Source: Megasphaera vaginalis (ex Bordigoni et al. 2020)
GTDB lineage: Bacteria > Bacillota > Negativicutes > Veillonellales > Megasphaeraceae
DNA: 64,000 nucleotides
NCBI RefSeq assembly: GCF_900240295.1
Contig: NZ_OEQB01000004.1
Coordinates: 186,001-250,000, forward strand
Direction of reading: 5' to 3'
Both the position numbers and the translations under genes were made by a program. Below the pieces are notes generated by a model that was not told the origin of the DNA, searched no databases, and saw nothing but the letters and a program-made list of their open reading frames with translations. Positions 51,965 through 60,710 of this stretch are shown here, one piece after another. Positions within the stretch are counted from its first letter, which is position 1. Each line of letters begins with the position of its first letter.

Positions 51965-52039
51965 GATCCGCAGATCACGGAACGGATCATCGCCTTCTTG
52001 CAGAAGCATCTGGGCAGTTTTGCTCTTCGCGGTCAATGA
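51965..52039 (+). pseudogene. 3' remnant of a native gene (25 codons)
   Basis: Within the 400-bp gene-free stretch 51689-52088, a GC-rich frame reads DPQITERIIAFLQKHLGSF... and stops at 52037-52039; a TGA sits just upstream (51959-51961 region). The amphipathic helix is like the C-terminal end of an alpha/beta hydrolase or similar. Codon use matches the 52-57 kb genes, not the AT-rich DNA to its left. I read it as the tail of a gene cut off when the AT-rich segment arrived. The rest of the stretch holds nothing recognised except a TGGTATAAT extended -10 at 52047-52055. Confidence 0.4.
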
Positions 52040-52088
52040 GCACGCATGGTATAATGATGGAAAAACGACGGAGAGGAAACGAGTCGGT

Positions 52089-52220
52089 ATGAAGGGAATA
52101 CGGATTGGGCTGTTCATGGCGGCGCTGGCGTGTCTTGCCGCCGGTATCGGCCGCGGCGAGATGACGGCGGTATGGCAGAAGGCCGCCACTGTCTGTCTGG
52201 AGTGTATCGGCCTTGGATAA
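52089..52220 (+). CDS. 43-residue CXXC membrane mini-protein (CD1871A type)
   Basis: One N-terminal TM helix (GIRIGLFMAALACLAAGIG), then GEMTAVWQKA and an LECIG end with the CLEC cysteine pair. This matches the small CD1871A-type CXXC proteins of anaerobic Bacillota, which are found beside 4Fe-4S membrane proteins. The stop codon overlaps the TTG start of the Fe-S gene by 8 bp. ATG 52089 follows GAGAGGAAAC. The cysteines likely take part in electron or disulfide transfer with the two genes that follow. Confidence 0.75.
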   Translation: MKGIRIGLFMAALACLAAGIGRGEMTAVWQKAATVCLECIGLG

Positions 52221-53076
52221 GCGAACTGCCGTGCAGGGCCTCTGGTCCGCCGTGACGAACGGAAATTGGGACGGTTTCCTGCAGGGAAGCGTTTATCACG
52301 GCTCCTTGAAATCGTTCTGCCTGCCCGGCCTGAATTGCTATTCCTGCCCCGGTGCTTTGGGCGCCTGTCCTGTCGGCGCCCTGCAAAGCGCTTGCAGCGG
52401 CGTGGTCCTGCGTATTCCGTTCTACGTCGTCGGCACGCTGCTTCTCGCTGCGCTGCTTTGCGGCCGCTTTATCTGCGGCTGGTTTTGCCCGTTCGGGTTT
52501 GTGCAGGAGCTTTTGTATCGGTTGCCGGGCAAAAAGCTGCGTAAATCGCCGCGTCTGCGACGGCTGACGTACGGAAAATACGGAATGGCGGCTTTCGTGG
52601 CAGCCGTACCGCTCTTGCTGTTTGGCCTTACCGGCATTGGCGAACCGGCTTTTTGCAAATATCTTTGCCCGGCCGGGACGCTGGAGGCGGCGGTGCCTCT
52701 TTTGGCCGTCAGTGAACGGCTGCGTGCCGCCGCCGGCTGGTTGACGGCAGGGAAGTTTTTGCTATTGGCGCTGTTATTGTTGGCGGCAGTGCCGGTTTAC
52801 CGTCCGTTTTGCCGTTTTTTCTGCCCCCTTGGCGCCTTTTACGGCTTTTTCAACAAGACGGCGTTGTTCGGTATTGCCGTCAAGGAGACGGCATGTACGC
52901 ACTGCGGCGCTTGTGCGCGCCGTTGTCCGATGGATGTGCGCCGCGCCGGCGACAGGGAGTGTATTTCCTGCGGCGCCTGCCGCCGCGTTTGTCCGTCCGG
53001 AGCGATTGCCTTTAAACGACCCTTTCCATTCTCTCTGAAGGAGGATTGTTCTCTATGTTCAAAAAAGGATTCTTGA
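52213..53076 (+). CDS. NapH-like 4Fe-4S membrane protein
   Basis: 287 residues from a TTG start overlapping the previous stop, so probably coupled. Four or five TM helices, with cysteine motifs CGWFCPFG and CRFFCPLG at the membrane face, CKYLCPAG between, and two C-terminal ferredoxin clusters (CTHCGACARRC, CISCGACRRVC). It resembles NapH/YccM electron carriers and would move electrons from the cytosol or quinols outward. It is followed by a TlpA-like lipoprotein that overlaps its end by 22 bp. Confidence 0.85.
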   Translation: MDKRTAVQGLWSAVTNGNWDGFLQGSVYHGSLKSFCLPGLNCYSCPGALGACPVGALQSACSGVVLRIPFYVVGTLLLAALLCGRFICGWFCPFGFVQELLYRLPGKKLRKSPRLRRLTYGKYGMAAFVAAVPLLLFGLTGIGEPAFCKYLCPAGTLEAAVPLLAVSERLRAAAGWLTAGKFLLLALLLLAAVPVYRPFCRFFCPLGAFYGFFNKTALFGIAVKETACTHCGACARRCPMDVRRAGDRECISCGACRRVCPSGAIAFKRPFPFSLKEDCSLCSKKDS

Positions 53077-53597
53077 TCGGCCTGCTGCTTTGCTGCGCCC
53101 TTGTCTTTGCCGGTTGCGGCGGTGCGGAAACGGCGGCGCGGTCTGACGGAAACACCGTCGAACAGCAGTTGTCGCTGAAGGCGGGAATGACGGCGCCGGA
53201 TCTCGCGCTGACGTCTTTCGGCGGACAGGCTGTGCAGCTGGCGACGCTTTATCAGGATAAGCCTGTGTACCTGAACTTTTGGGCCTCGTGGTGCCCGCCT
53301 TGCGTGCGGGAGCTGCCGGATATCGAAAGGGCTTATGAAACATACGGCAAGGACGTTCATTTTGCCGCCGTTGCCATTGATGCGAAGTCGGACGATGCCG
53401 CCGCTTTTCTGGAACGGAAGAATTTTACGATGCCCGCTTATTACGCCGCCGGAGAACAGTTGAATCGGGACTATCACGTTGACGCCGTTCCCCTGTCCCT
53501 TTTGATTGCCAAAGGCGGTCGCATCGTGGCTGTCCGCATTGGCGCCATGACGGGCAAGGAACTGGCCGAATTCCTGGCGCCGGCGCTGGACAAGTAA
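53055..53597 (+). CDS. TlpA-like thioredoxin lipoprotein
   Basis: 180 residues from ATG 53055 (GAAGGAGG upstream). Lipoprotein signal peptide with lipobox VFAGC, then a thioredoxin fold with the active site FWASWCPPCVREL and cis-Pro in VDAVPLSLLIAK. It sits outside the inner membrane, where it would reduce disulfides or a partner enzyme with electrons from the Fe-S protein. The trio (CXXC mini-protein, Fe-S protein, TlpA) looks like one redox relay. Confidence 0.92.
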   Translation: MFKKGFLIGLLLCCALVFAGCGGAETAARSDGNTVEQQLSLKAGMTAPDLALTSFGGQAVQLATLYQDKPVYLNFWASWCPPCVRELPDIERAYETYGKDVHFAAVAIDAKSDDAAAFLERKNFTMPAYYAAGEQLNRDYHVDAVPLSLLIAKGGRIVAVRIGAMTGKELAEFLAPALDK

Positions 53598-53628
53598 AGG
53601 CATGCGAAGATGATAGGAGCTGTTTTAT

Positions 53629-54996
53629 ATGTATGTACGTTCACAAAAAACGGATATGCTTCACGGCAGCATTTGGGATAAGCTGATCCTCTTTGCGCTG
53701 CCGCTGGCGTTGACGGCATTGTTGGAACAGCTCTTTAACGTTGCCGATGTGGCTGTGTTGGGGCAGTTCGTCGGAAAAGAGGCCGTTGCCGCTGTCGGCA
53801 ATAACTTGGCGCTCATCGCCCTGCTCGTCAATCTCTTTATCGGCTTGGCTCTCGGCAGCAACGTCGTGATCGCCCGTCATCTCGGCGGCCGGCGACCGGA
53901 CCTCGTCCGTCAGGCCGTGCATACGTCGTGGCTTCTGGCTGTTGCCGCCGGTTTTGTCCTCATGCTCATCGGCCAGCTGATCACGACGCCCGTGCTGACG
54001 CTCTTGGCCGTTCCCGGTGAGGTCCGGCCTATGGCGGAAACGTATTTGCGCATTTATCTACTGTCCCTGCCGTTTATCAGCCTTTACAATTTTGAAGCGG
54101 CCATCTTTCGCAGCCGCGGTAATACGCAGTCGCCGCTGGCGGCTTTGCTGGTTTCCGTTGCCGTCAACGGCGTGCTGAATTTCCTTTTCGTCACGATCTT
54201 TGCCGACGGCGTTGCCGGCGTGGCCTGGGCGACGGTTTTGGCGATGGCCCTGTCGGCAGGCATCCTGTTTATTTGTCTGCTTCGAGATGACAGCAGTATC
54301 CGATTGGAGTGGAAAAAACTGGGCATACAAAAAGCGCTGCTGCAGGACATCGTCCAGATCGGCTGGCCCGCAGCGCTGCAGGGTATGGTCTTTTGCCTTT
54401 CCAATATTCTGATTCAGGAGGCCGTAAACAGTCTGGGGCCGGATGTCATGGCGGCATGCAGCATCGGTATTACGATCGAGATGGCCGTATACTGTATCAT
54501 CGTTTCCTTCGCGCAGGCGAGTACGACGTTTATCAGTCAGAATTTCGGCGCCGGAAAACTGCGCCGCTGCATGGATATCATGACCTGGGCGCTGGCCCTG
54601 GATATTTTGTTTACGCTGGCCGTTTGCGGCACGGTGTATTTCTTTTCCCGGCCTCTCGTCGGCCTGTTCAACTCCGATCCGCAGGTGGCAGAGCTGACGA
54701 TCATGCGGATCAAATGGGTTCTCACCTTGGAATTTATTCAGATCTTCATCGACGTCTTTGCCGGGATTATGCGCGGCTACGGCTATTCTCTGCCGCCGGC
54801 CGTGCTGACGATGATCGGCGTCTGCGGCGTCCGCATCACCTGGATTTATACGATTTTCGCTTGGGAACCGACCTATTTTACCTTGATTCTCGCATATCCT
54901 GTCAGTTGGACCGTTACGGGGGTGCTGATGACGATTGAATACGGTCGTTTCCGAAAACACCTGATCCGCCGCCGGCATGTGCAGCGGCTGACGTGA
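53629..54996 (+). CDS. MATE-family efflux transporter
   Basis: 455 residues with 12 TM helices in two halves. The first helix region has LPLALTALLEQLFNVADVAVLGQFVGKEAVAAVG, typical of MATE; the second half includes TTFISQNFGAGKLRRCMDI. It exports cationic drugs or metabolites using an ion gradient. It is 31 bp after the TlpA gene and may share its transcript; no functional link is evident. ATG 53629 follows ATAGGAGC. Confidence 0.92.
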   Translation: MYVRSQKTDMLHGSIWDKLILFALPLALTALLEQLFNVADVAVLGQFVGKEAVAAVGNNLALIALLVNLFIGLALGSNVVIARHLGGRRPDLVRQAVHTSWLLAVAAGFVLMLIGQLITTPVLTLLAVPGEVRPMAETYLRIYLLSLPFISLYNFEAAIFRSRGNTQSPLAALLVSVAVNGVLNFLFVTIFADGVAGVAWATVLAMALSAGILFICLLRDDSSIRLEWKKLGIQKALLQDIVQIGWPAALQGMVFCLSNILIQEAVNSLGPDVMAACSIGITIEMAVYCIIVSFAQASTTFISQNFGAGKLRRCMDIMTWALALDILFTLAVCGTVYFFSRPLVGLFNSDPQVAELTIMRIKWVLTLEFIQIFIDVFAGIMRGYGYSLPPAVLTMIGVCGVRITWIYTIFAWEPTYFTLILAYPVSWTVTGVLMTIEYGRFRKHLIRRRHVQRLT

Positions 54997-55017
54997 CCTG
55001 ACGATACCGCCTTTGGG

Positions 55018-55048
55018 CATCGGGGACTTTGTCCCCGGTGCTTTTTTT
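55018..55048 (+). terminator. Terminator after the MATE gene
   Basis: CATCGGGGAC and GTCCCCGGTG around TTT, followed by seven T. Confidence 0.88.
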
Positions 55049-55251
55049 GCGGCAGTGCGCTTTTTCCTCTATCAGGCAGGCTACGAGCCCATTGCATCTT
55101 CGGAACGGTTCCGTTGTGAGGCGGCGGTATACTGCCGCTGCCGTTGATATTATTTTGTCATATACCTTGCTTTTTGCAGAGCAGGAAGATATATTTATGA
55201 CGGAATGTGTCTACAATTAGGCGCGTGAGACGGGATGAAAGGGGAAAGAGC

Positions 55252-57773
55252 ATGTTGAATCGGATATTTAAGGTAATTTGGAGTAAGCTCAAAAACAGGT
55301 ACGTCGTCGTTTCCGAAATGGCGGGGCGTGATGGCAGACAAGGAGCCGGACGGCGCTTATCCGGCAGGCGGCGAGCGGGCCGGATAGCTGCTGTCGCGGC
55401 ACTGAGCAGTGTGGCGTTTGGCGGAACTGGTCTGGCGATAGATGCTGTTTTTGATAATGTAACCATCAATGGGTGGCTGGTTCTACGGGATAATATCGCA
55501 GCGGGCGGCTTACCTGTCACCAAGATTGACATGGGACACGTTACGGCAGAGGTGGGCTTGCGAAGCCATGGCTATTTGGTTGTAGGGGCTGATGATACGC
55601 CTACGGGCACGACGTTGGTGGCAGACCGCTCGGCTTCCATCGGCACGAATAATCAGATAGATGGACAGAATTCGCTGGCCGTGGGTGTACTCAATAGGGT
55701 GAACGGGTATTCGGCCCTTACGTCTGGCTATCAGAATACGGTGTGGTCCTATGGCGGGAGCGCTATGGGCCGCAATAACGTATCGGCCGCGTCATATTCC
55801 TTTGCCGGCGGGTATATGTCACAGGCCGGAGATCTCAGTGCCTTTGACGTCACGACGCCGGAAGGAAAGGCGGCAATACAAAACAGTACGAAGGGATGGC
55901 TCTCCTTTGCCTACGGGTATATGGCTAAAGCCTTAGGTACGGCGTCGACTGCGCTCGGATATAAAACGACTTCTTCCGGGAAATTTGCTTTTTCCGCCGG
56001 CGCGATGTCCACGGCGTCCGGTGTAAGCAGTGTCGCATTAGGCGGCGGCAGTCAGGCGGCGGCCGATAATTCCATGGCCGCCTTAGGCGGCACGGTGTCA
56101 CGGGGGGGAGGGATCGGCTGCAATCGGTAAAGGCGCCCTTGTCAATACGACGGATACTGTTGCCTTAGGCGCGGCGTCTGTCGCGGATCGGTCTTCCGGC
56201 GCGACCGGCTGGGCCCCGGCCGTGGCAGGCGACGGCAGCGCCTGGCATTCGACGGCCAACGCCATTGCCGTCGGCAGTGCGAGCACCGATACAACCCGTC
56301 AGATTATCGGCGTGGCAGCCGGCAGCGAGGCTACGGATGCTGTCAATGTGGCGCAGCTGCAAGCGCTGGATACGAAGTACGATGCCCAATTGGCGCAAGG
56401 CTTTAACGTGAAGAGCGGCGGCGCGACGGCCAACTTGGCTCTCAACGGCACGGCGGCGCCGACGTTGGAGTTTGCCGGCGACGATAATATCAAGGCGTCT
56501 CTGAACGGGACGAAGGTTTCGTATTCTTTAAATAAGGCGGGAATTACGAACACGTTGAGTGATACCTTTGCCAAGGTGGACGCAAGCAATCTGACCGATG
56601 ATAATGTGGCTTCGTGGAAAACCAAACTGGGGGTGACGGAAAGCCAGATCAATAATGCCAGCGCCTGGGATATTTTTCGGTAACGGCGCGGACAAAGTGA
56701 CGACGGTCGCCAAAGGCGGACAGGTAAAATTTGTCGATGGAGAAAACACGACGGCAACAGTCACAAAAGATGCAGAGGGAAAAGCGACGGTAATCTTTGA
56801 TCTGAAAAACACCATATCCTTAGGCAAAGACGGCGCTGAAGGGCACATCGGCCTGAACGGTAAAGACGGACTGACGGATATCCGGACGGGATCAGGCGTT
56901 GCCGGCGTAAACGGCAAGGTCGGCGAAAAGGCGACCCGCATTCTTTACAAAGACCCGAAAGGCGCTGAACAGCAGGTAGCGACGCTCGCCGACGGCTTAC
57001 GGTTTAAGGGCGATAGCGGTGAAGCGGCGAAATCGTTGAACAGTGTCATGACGATAAAAGGGGCTGACGTGAACATATCCACGGCCGTAAATGATGGCGG
57101 CGATATGCTGATCAGTCTCGGCAAGAACCTGAAGGTAGACAGTTTGGCTGCAGGCGGCACGGTGATCGGGAAAGAAGGGATCTCCGTCAAAGGCAGCGAC
57201 GGGAACGCTGTCGCCATTACGAAGAACGGTATTGATGCAGGCGGCAAGGCGATCAGCAATGTCGGAAGAGGCGTGAATGCAGATGATGCGGTGACCAAAG
57301 CGCAGCTTGATGAGGTGGCAAATCATGCAGGCGCCAATTTACTGCCGGCGGTTCATGAACTCGGGAGCCGGGTGAATCGTGTCGGCGCCGGAGCGGCAGC
57401 GTTGGCGGCGTTGCATCCGCAGAATTTCGATCCCGACGATAAATGGGATTTTTCTGCCGGCTACGGCAATTATCGGGGCGCCAACGCACTGGCGGTCGGC
57501 GCTTTCTATCGGCCGAACGGTACGACGATGATTTCTGTCGGCGGCAGTTTCGGCGGCGGTGAAAATATGCTCAATGCCGGCGTCAGTCTTAAGTTCGGCA
57601 GCCACAATCCTTATGCCGGTTATTCCGGCGCGGCACTGCACGGCGTCATTGCGGACCAGGACAGGCAGATTGCGGAACTGAAGCAAGTCGTCGCTTCGCA
57701 GCGTGAAGAAATGCAGACCATGAAGGCGCAAATGCAGACCATTTTGCAACGGCTGGATACATTGAAAAACTAA
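55252..57773 (+). pseudogene. YadA-like trimeric autotransporter adhesin with two frameshifts
   Basis: About 840 residues if repaired. Residues 1-24 (MLNRIFKVIWSKLKNRYVVV) are an extended signal peptide region. Head repeats of the SLAVGVLNRVNGYSALTSG type follow, then a neck/stalk motif (IIGVAAGSEATDAVNVAQL) and a C-terminal YadA anchor (HELGSRVNRVGAG, then barrel strands). A coiled coil (about 50 residues) extends past the barrel. One extra G in the G7 run at 56102-56108 ends the first frame at 56130. One extra T in the T5 run at 56673-56677 moves the third frame. As written, no product reaches the outer membrane. ATG 55252 has AAAGGGGAAAG. Confidence 0.85.
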
Positions 57774-57798
57774 CGGTCATAAACAGGCCATCATCGTT

Positions 57799-57860
57799 GA
57801 AAAGAAAAAGCCTCGACGGCAACAACCATTCAGTTGTTGCCGTCGAGGCTTTTTCTTTTC
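57799..57860. terminator. 28-bp perfect stem terminator after the adhesin
   Basis: Arms 57799-57826 and 57833-57860 (core AAGCCTCGACGGCAACAAC) are exact complements around CATTCA, with T-rich ends on both strands, 25 bp past the adhesin stop. Confidence 0.9.
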
Positions 57861-58032
57861 GTGTTTCTGCAGCATGGAGAAGAATGGGAATAAAAATGGC
57901 CATATCCCCTGTAATGTAAAAATATCGATTTACGTTTTTTACTCTTTGAGTATTGAAAACAGTTCTCATGTAAAAAGTTTTGACGAAAATTTTCTGTCAG
58001 GGGATTTTTTGACAATATTCATATGGGATATT

Positions 58033-58914
58033 TTAAATTTTGAAATCTTTCAGATACTCTGATAAAAGATCTAGTGCTCGTTTTGTGCTGGGGCGAGGGG
58101 ACTTATGAGTAATTATATAGGCTGTCAGATTTTTAGGGGGCTCATCTAGTAAGGCATAGGTGAAGTTGCCTGATTTTATGGCGCGTTGGGCAAGCCATAA
58201 GGGCGCAATTGCCCAGCGGTCCGTATCCTGCAAGAGTTGCAAGAGTAAAGGTGATCCTGTCAGCATTGTCGGAGATGTAAAAATGTCAGAAGGCCAATGG
58301 TCATCATGCCATGCCTTGAATTCGGGTGTCCAAGGAACATATATTTCTGATTTTGTGTTTAAACGATTGTTTTTTACTAAAATACGACCGGCTGTTTTGG
58401 GAGACCCGGATTTCAATAAAACCATAGGTGTTTGTTTCCACGGAATACACTTTATATTGGGATATTTCATATTGCGCCAAACGACAGCAATATCTATCAT
58501 GCGTTGGTCTACGCGAGGATACAATTCTGTAGTGTGTTCGGTATGAATTTCCAGGTGAATAGTCGGTTCATGCAAGAAAAGCTGGTGGAATAATGTAGGG
58601 AAAATAAAATCATTAAGTAATTGTACTGATCCAAAGGATAGGTGGAGACTTTCACCGGCTTTCTTAAAATGAGCCATTTCTATTGTGAGAGATTCCCAAC
58701 GTCTTGCAATAGGCATGAAATCCTCTCCCGAAGGTGTTAGGGTAATTTCTTTTATGCCTCTGCCTCGCTCAAACAGTGTTAGTCCCAATTCATTTTCCAA
58801 ATTTTGGAGTCTATGAGTTATTGCTGTTTGGGTAATAAATAGGTTTTCTGCAGCACGGCTCATATTGCGGGTTTGTGCAATAGCTAAGAAAGCTTGGATG
58901 TCGTGTATGTGCAT
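58033..58914 (-). CDS. LysR-family regulator of the RraA/amidohydrolase cluster
   Basis: 293 residues: HTH at 1-60 (RNMSRAAENLFITQTAITHRL), effector domain from about 90. AT-rich codon use, like the divergent cluster it faces. The 174-bp gap contains an imperfect repeat ATAACA...TGTTAT (59013-59045) that suits a LysR operator. It likely controls the cluster in response to its substrate. Confidence 0.88.
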   Translation of the reverse strand: MHIHDIQAFLAIAQTRNMSRAAENLFITQTAITHRLQNLENELGLTLFERGRGIKEITLTPSGEDFMPIARRWESLTIEMAHFKKAGESLHLSFGSVQLLNDFIFPTLFHQLFLHEPTIHLEIHTEHTTELYPRVDQRMIDIAVVWRNMKYPNIKCIPWKQTPMVLLKSGSPKTAGRILVKNNRLNTKSEIYVPWTPEFKAWHDDHWPSDIFTSPTMLTGSPLLLQLLQDTDRWAIAPLWLAQRAIKSGNFTYALLDEPPKNLTAYIITHKSPRPSTKRALDLLSEYLKDFKI

Positions 58915-59088
58915 GTATTCACCTTCTAAATATGAAAAATATTGATAATAAAATAATTATATATTCATTTTACCGCACAAACAAGGTGATGTAGAATAAC
59001 AACAAGTAATTAATAACATGATGAATGCGCAATCACTATTGTTATATTACCTGTTGTTTTATATTAAATATTTATGGGAGGGGTTAAA

Positions 59089-59769
59089 ATGAATAATGTT
59101 GGGTGTAAAATTGTTGAAAATTTTGAAAGACCGTCGAAGGAACTGGTAAATTTATTTCAAGGAATGCCGGTTGCCAATATTGATGATTGTATGAATCGTA
59201 CGGCTGCTGTGCGCTCTGATATATCCCCGTTAAACCATGCACCGTTATTAGGGACTGCTTTTACCGTTAAAGTTCCAGAAGGAGATAATTTGATGTTCCA
59301 CGCTGCGATGGATATGGCAAAACCGGGGGATGTCATCGTTATTGATGCCGGAGGAGATGCTAATCGGGCTATTTTTGGCGAATTAATGATCACCTATTGC
59401 AAAAAAAGAGGACTGGCCGGCGTTATTGTGGATGGCGCTATTCGTGATGCAGGCGAAATAGCAGAAATGGACTTTCCTGTATATGCCAAAGGGGTAACGC
59501 CTAACGGCCCATATAAAAATGGCCCCGGTGAAATTAACACAGTGATTTCCTTTGGAGGGAAGGTAGTTTGTCCCGGCGATATTATTGTAGGAGATGCAGA
59601 CGGCATCATTGTAATTAAGCCGGAAGAAGCAGAAGAAGTTGCTGCGGCTACTAGAAAAGTCATGGAAAAAGAAGCGGGGATTATGAAACATATTACTGAA
59701 GATGGTACGTATATCCGTCCTTGGGTAGCCGATAAGTTAAAAGAAATAGGTGCTGAGATCGTAAAATAG
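59089..59769 (+). CDS. RraA/HMG-aldolase family protein
   Basis: 226 residues from ATG 59089 (GGGAGGGG upstream). The swivelling beta/alpha fold has GTAFTVKVPEGDN, and the metal/substrate motif VDGAIRDAGEI keeps the Arg-Asp...Glu (RDxxE) pattern of active 4-hydroxy-4-methyl-2-oxoglutarate/oxaloacetate aldolases. A catabolic context rather than an RNase E one also favours aldolase over RraA function. It would split a 4-hydroxy-2-oxo-dicarboxylate to pyruvate and a second oxo acid. Substrate inferred. Confidence 0.82.
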   Translation: MNNVGCKIVENFERPSKELVNLFQGMPVANIDDCMNRTAAVRSDISPLNHAPLLGTAFTVKVPEGDNLMFHAAMDMAKPGDVIVIDAGGDANRAIFGELMITYCKKRGLAGVIVDGAIRDAGEIAEMDFPVYAKGVTPNGPYKNGPGEINTVISFGGKVVCPGDIIVGDADGIIVIKPEEAEEVAAATRKVMEKEAGIMKHITEDGTYIRPWVADKLKEIGAEIVK

Positions 59770-59795
59770 ATTTAAGAGATAAGGAGTAGGTTGTC

Positions 59796-60683
59796 ATGAA
59801 ATTAGGATTTATTGGTTTCGGTGAAGTTGGATATGAAATTAGTAAAGGGCTCACTGATGAGGGATTAAAAGAAATATATGCATATGATGTGATGCAGAAT
59901 GATGCTGAGAAAGGCCATTTTGTTTTTGAGCGGGCCCATGCTGTCGGTGTTCAGCTTCTTAATTCGGGAACAGATGTAGTAGATATGTGCGATATTATTA
60001 TGATGGTAGTTCCCGGAACATTTGCTCTAAAGACGACGGAAGGATTGTTGCCATCAGTAACGAGGGAAAAAATCCTTGTCGATTTATCGACTAGCTTGCC
60101 AAGCGTTAAAAAAAGAGAAAGCCAATTAGTTAGTAAACGTGGCGGTAATTTTATTGATGGGGCATTGATGGCCAGTCTTAGTCAGGCTCACTATAAAGTT
60201 CCTGTTTTAGTTTCCGGTGCGAAGTGCAATCCTTTTATTGATGCACTGGTGCCTTATGGAATGAATATTAAAGCAATTACCGATAAACCGGGTGATGCCA
60301 TTGCCATCAAATTTGTTCGTAGTATTTATATGAAAGGGATTGCTGCATTAGGTGCGGAAATGCTTGAAGCAGCGCATGTATTAGGCGTTGAAAAGTCCGT
60401 TATCGAATCCATCGGTACGACTTTAGATGGTAAGAGTTTTGATTTTAATAATGATTATCTTGTTGTGGCCAGTGCTTGGCACGGAGCAAGGCAAGCCCAT
60501 GAAATGAGCGATGTCAAAAAAATGCTCGAAGATATCGGCGTAGATCCCATTATGACGAATGCTACGGAAAAACGTTTGGAATGGTTTCGTGATTTGGGGG
60601 CGCATGAGTATTTCCACGAAGAAAGACCGGATCATTGGCACGATATAGCTGTTTTGTGGGATAAAGCGCGAAGCAATGATTAA
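59796..60683 (+). CDS. NAD(P)-dependent beta-hydroxyacid-type dehydrogenase (DUF1932)
   Basis: 295 residues. Rossmann start MKLGFIGFGEVGYEISKGL, the conserved FIDGALMASL region, Lys in AIKFVRSIYMKG, and a DUF1932 C-terminal helical domain (ERLEWFRDLGAHEYF). These relate to 6-phosphogluconate and 3-hydroxyisobutyrate dehydrogenases. It would oxidise a hydroxy acid in the same pathway as the aldolase. ATG 59796 has AAGGAGT, 26 bp after the aldolase gene. Confidence 0.82.
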   Translation: MKLGFIGFGEVGYEISKGLTDEGLKEIYAYDVMQNDAEKGHFVFERAHAVGVQLLNSGTDVVDMCDIIMMVVPGTFALKTTEGLLPSVTREKILVDLSTSLPSVKKRESQLVSKRGGNFIDGALMASLSQAHYKVPVLVSGAKCNPFIDALVPYGMNIKAITDKPGDAIAIKFVRSIYMKGIAALGAEMLEAAHVLGVEKSVIESIGTTLDGKSFDFNNDYLVVASAWHGARQAHEMSDVKKMLEDIGVDPIMTNATEKRLEWFRDLGAHEYFHEERPDHWHDIAVLWDKARSND

Positions 60684-60710
60684 AATACTACTAAAGGGAG
60701 GATTATAATT

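Noticed and set aside
51926-52189. 87-codon minus-strand frame across the AT-rich/GC-rich junction
   Set aside because: No ribosome binding site, crosses the promoter and start of the CXXC gene, and no recognisable motif.
54058-55020. 320-codon open frame antisense to the MATE gene
   Set aside because: Shadow of a conserved transporter; rich in Gln/Asp/Arg as expected for complement of hydrophobic codons.
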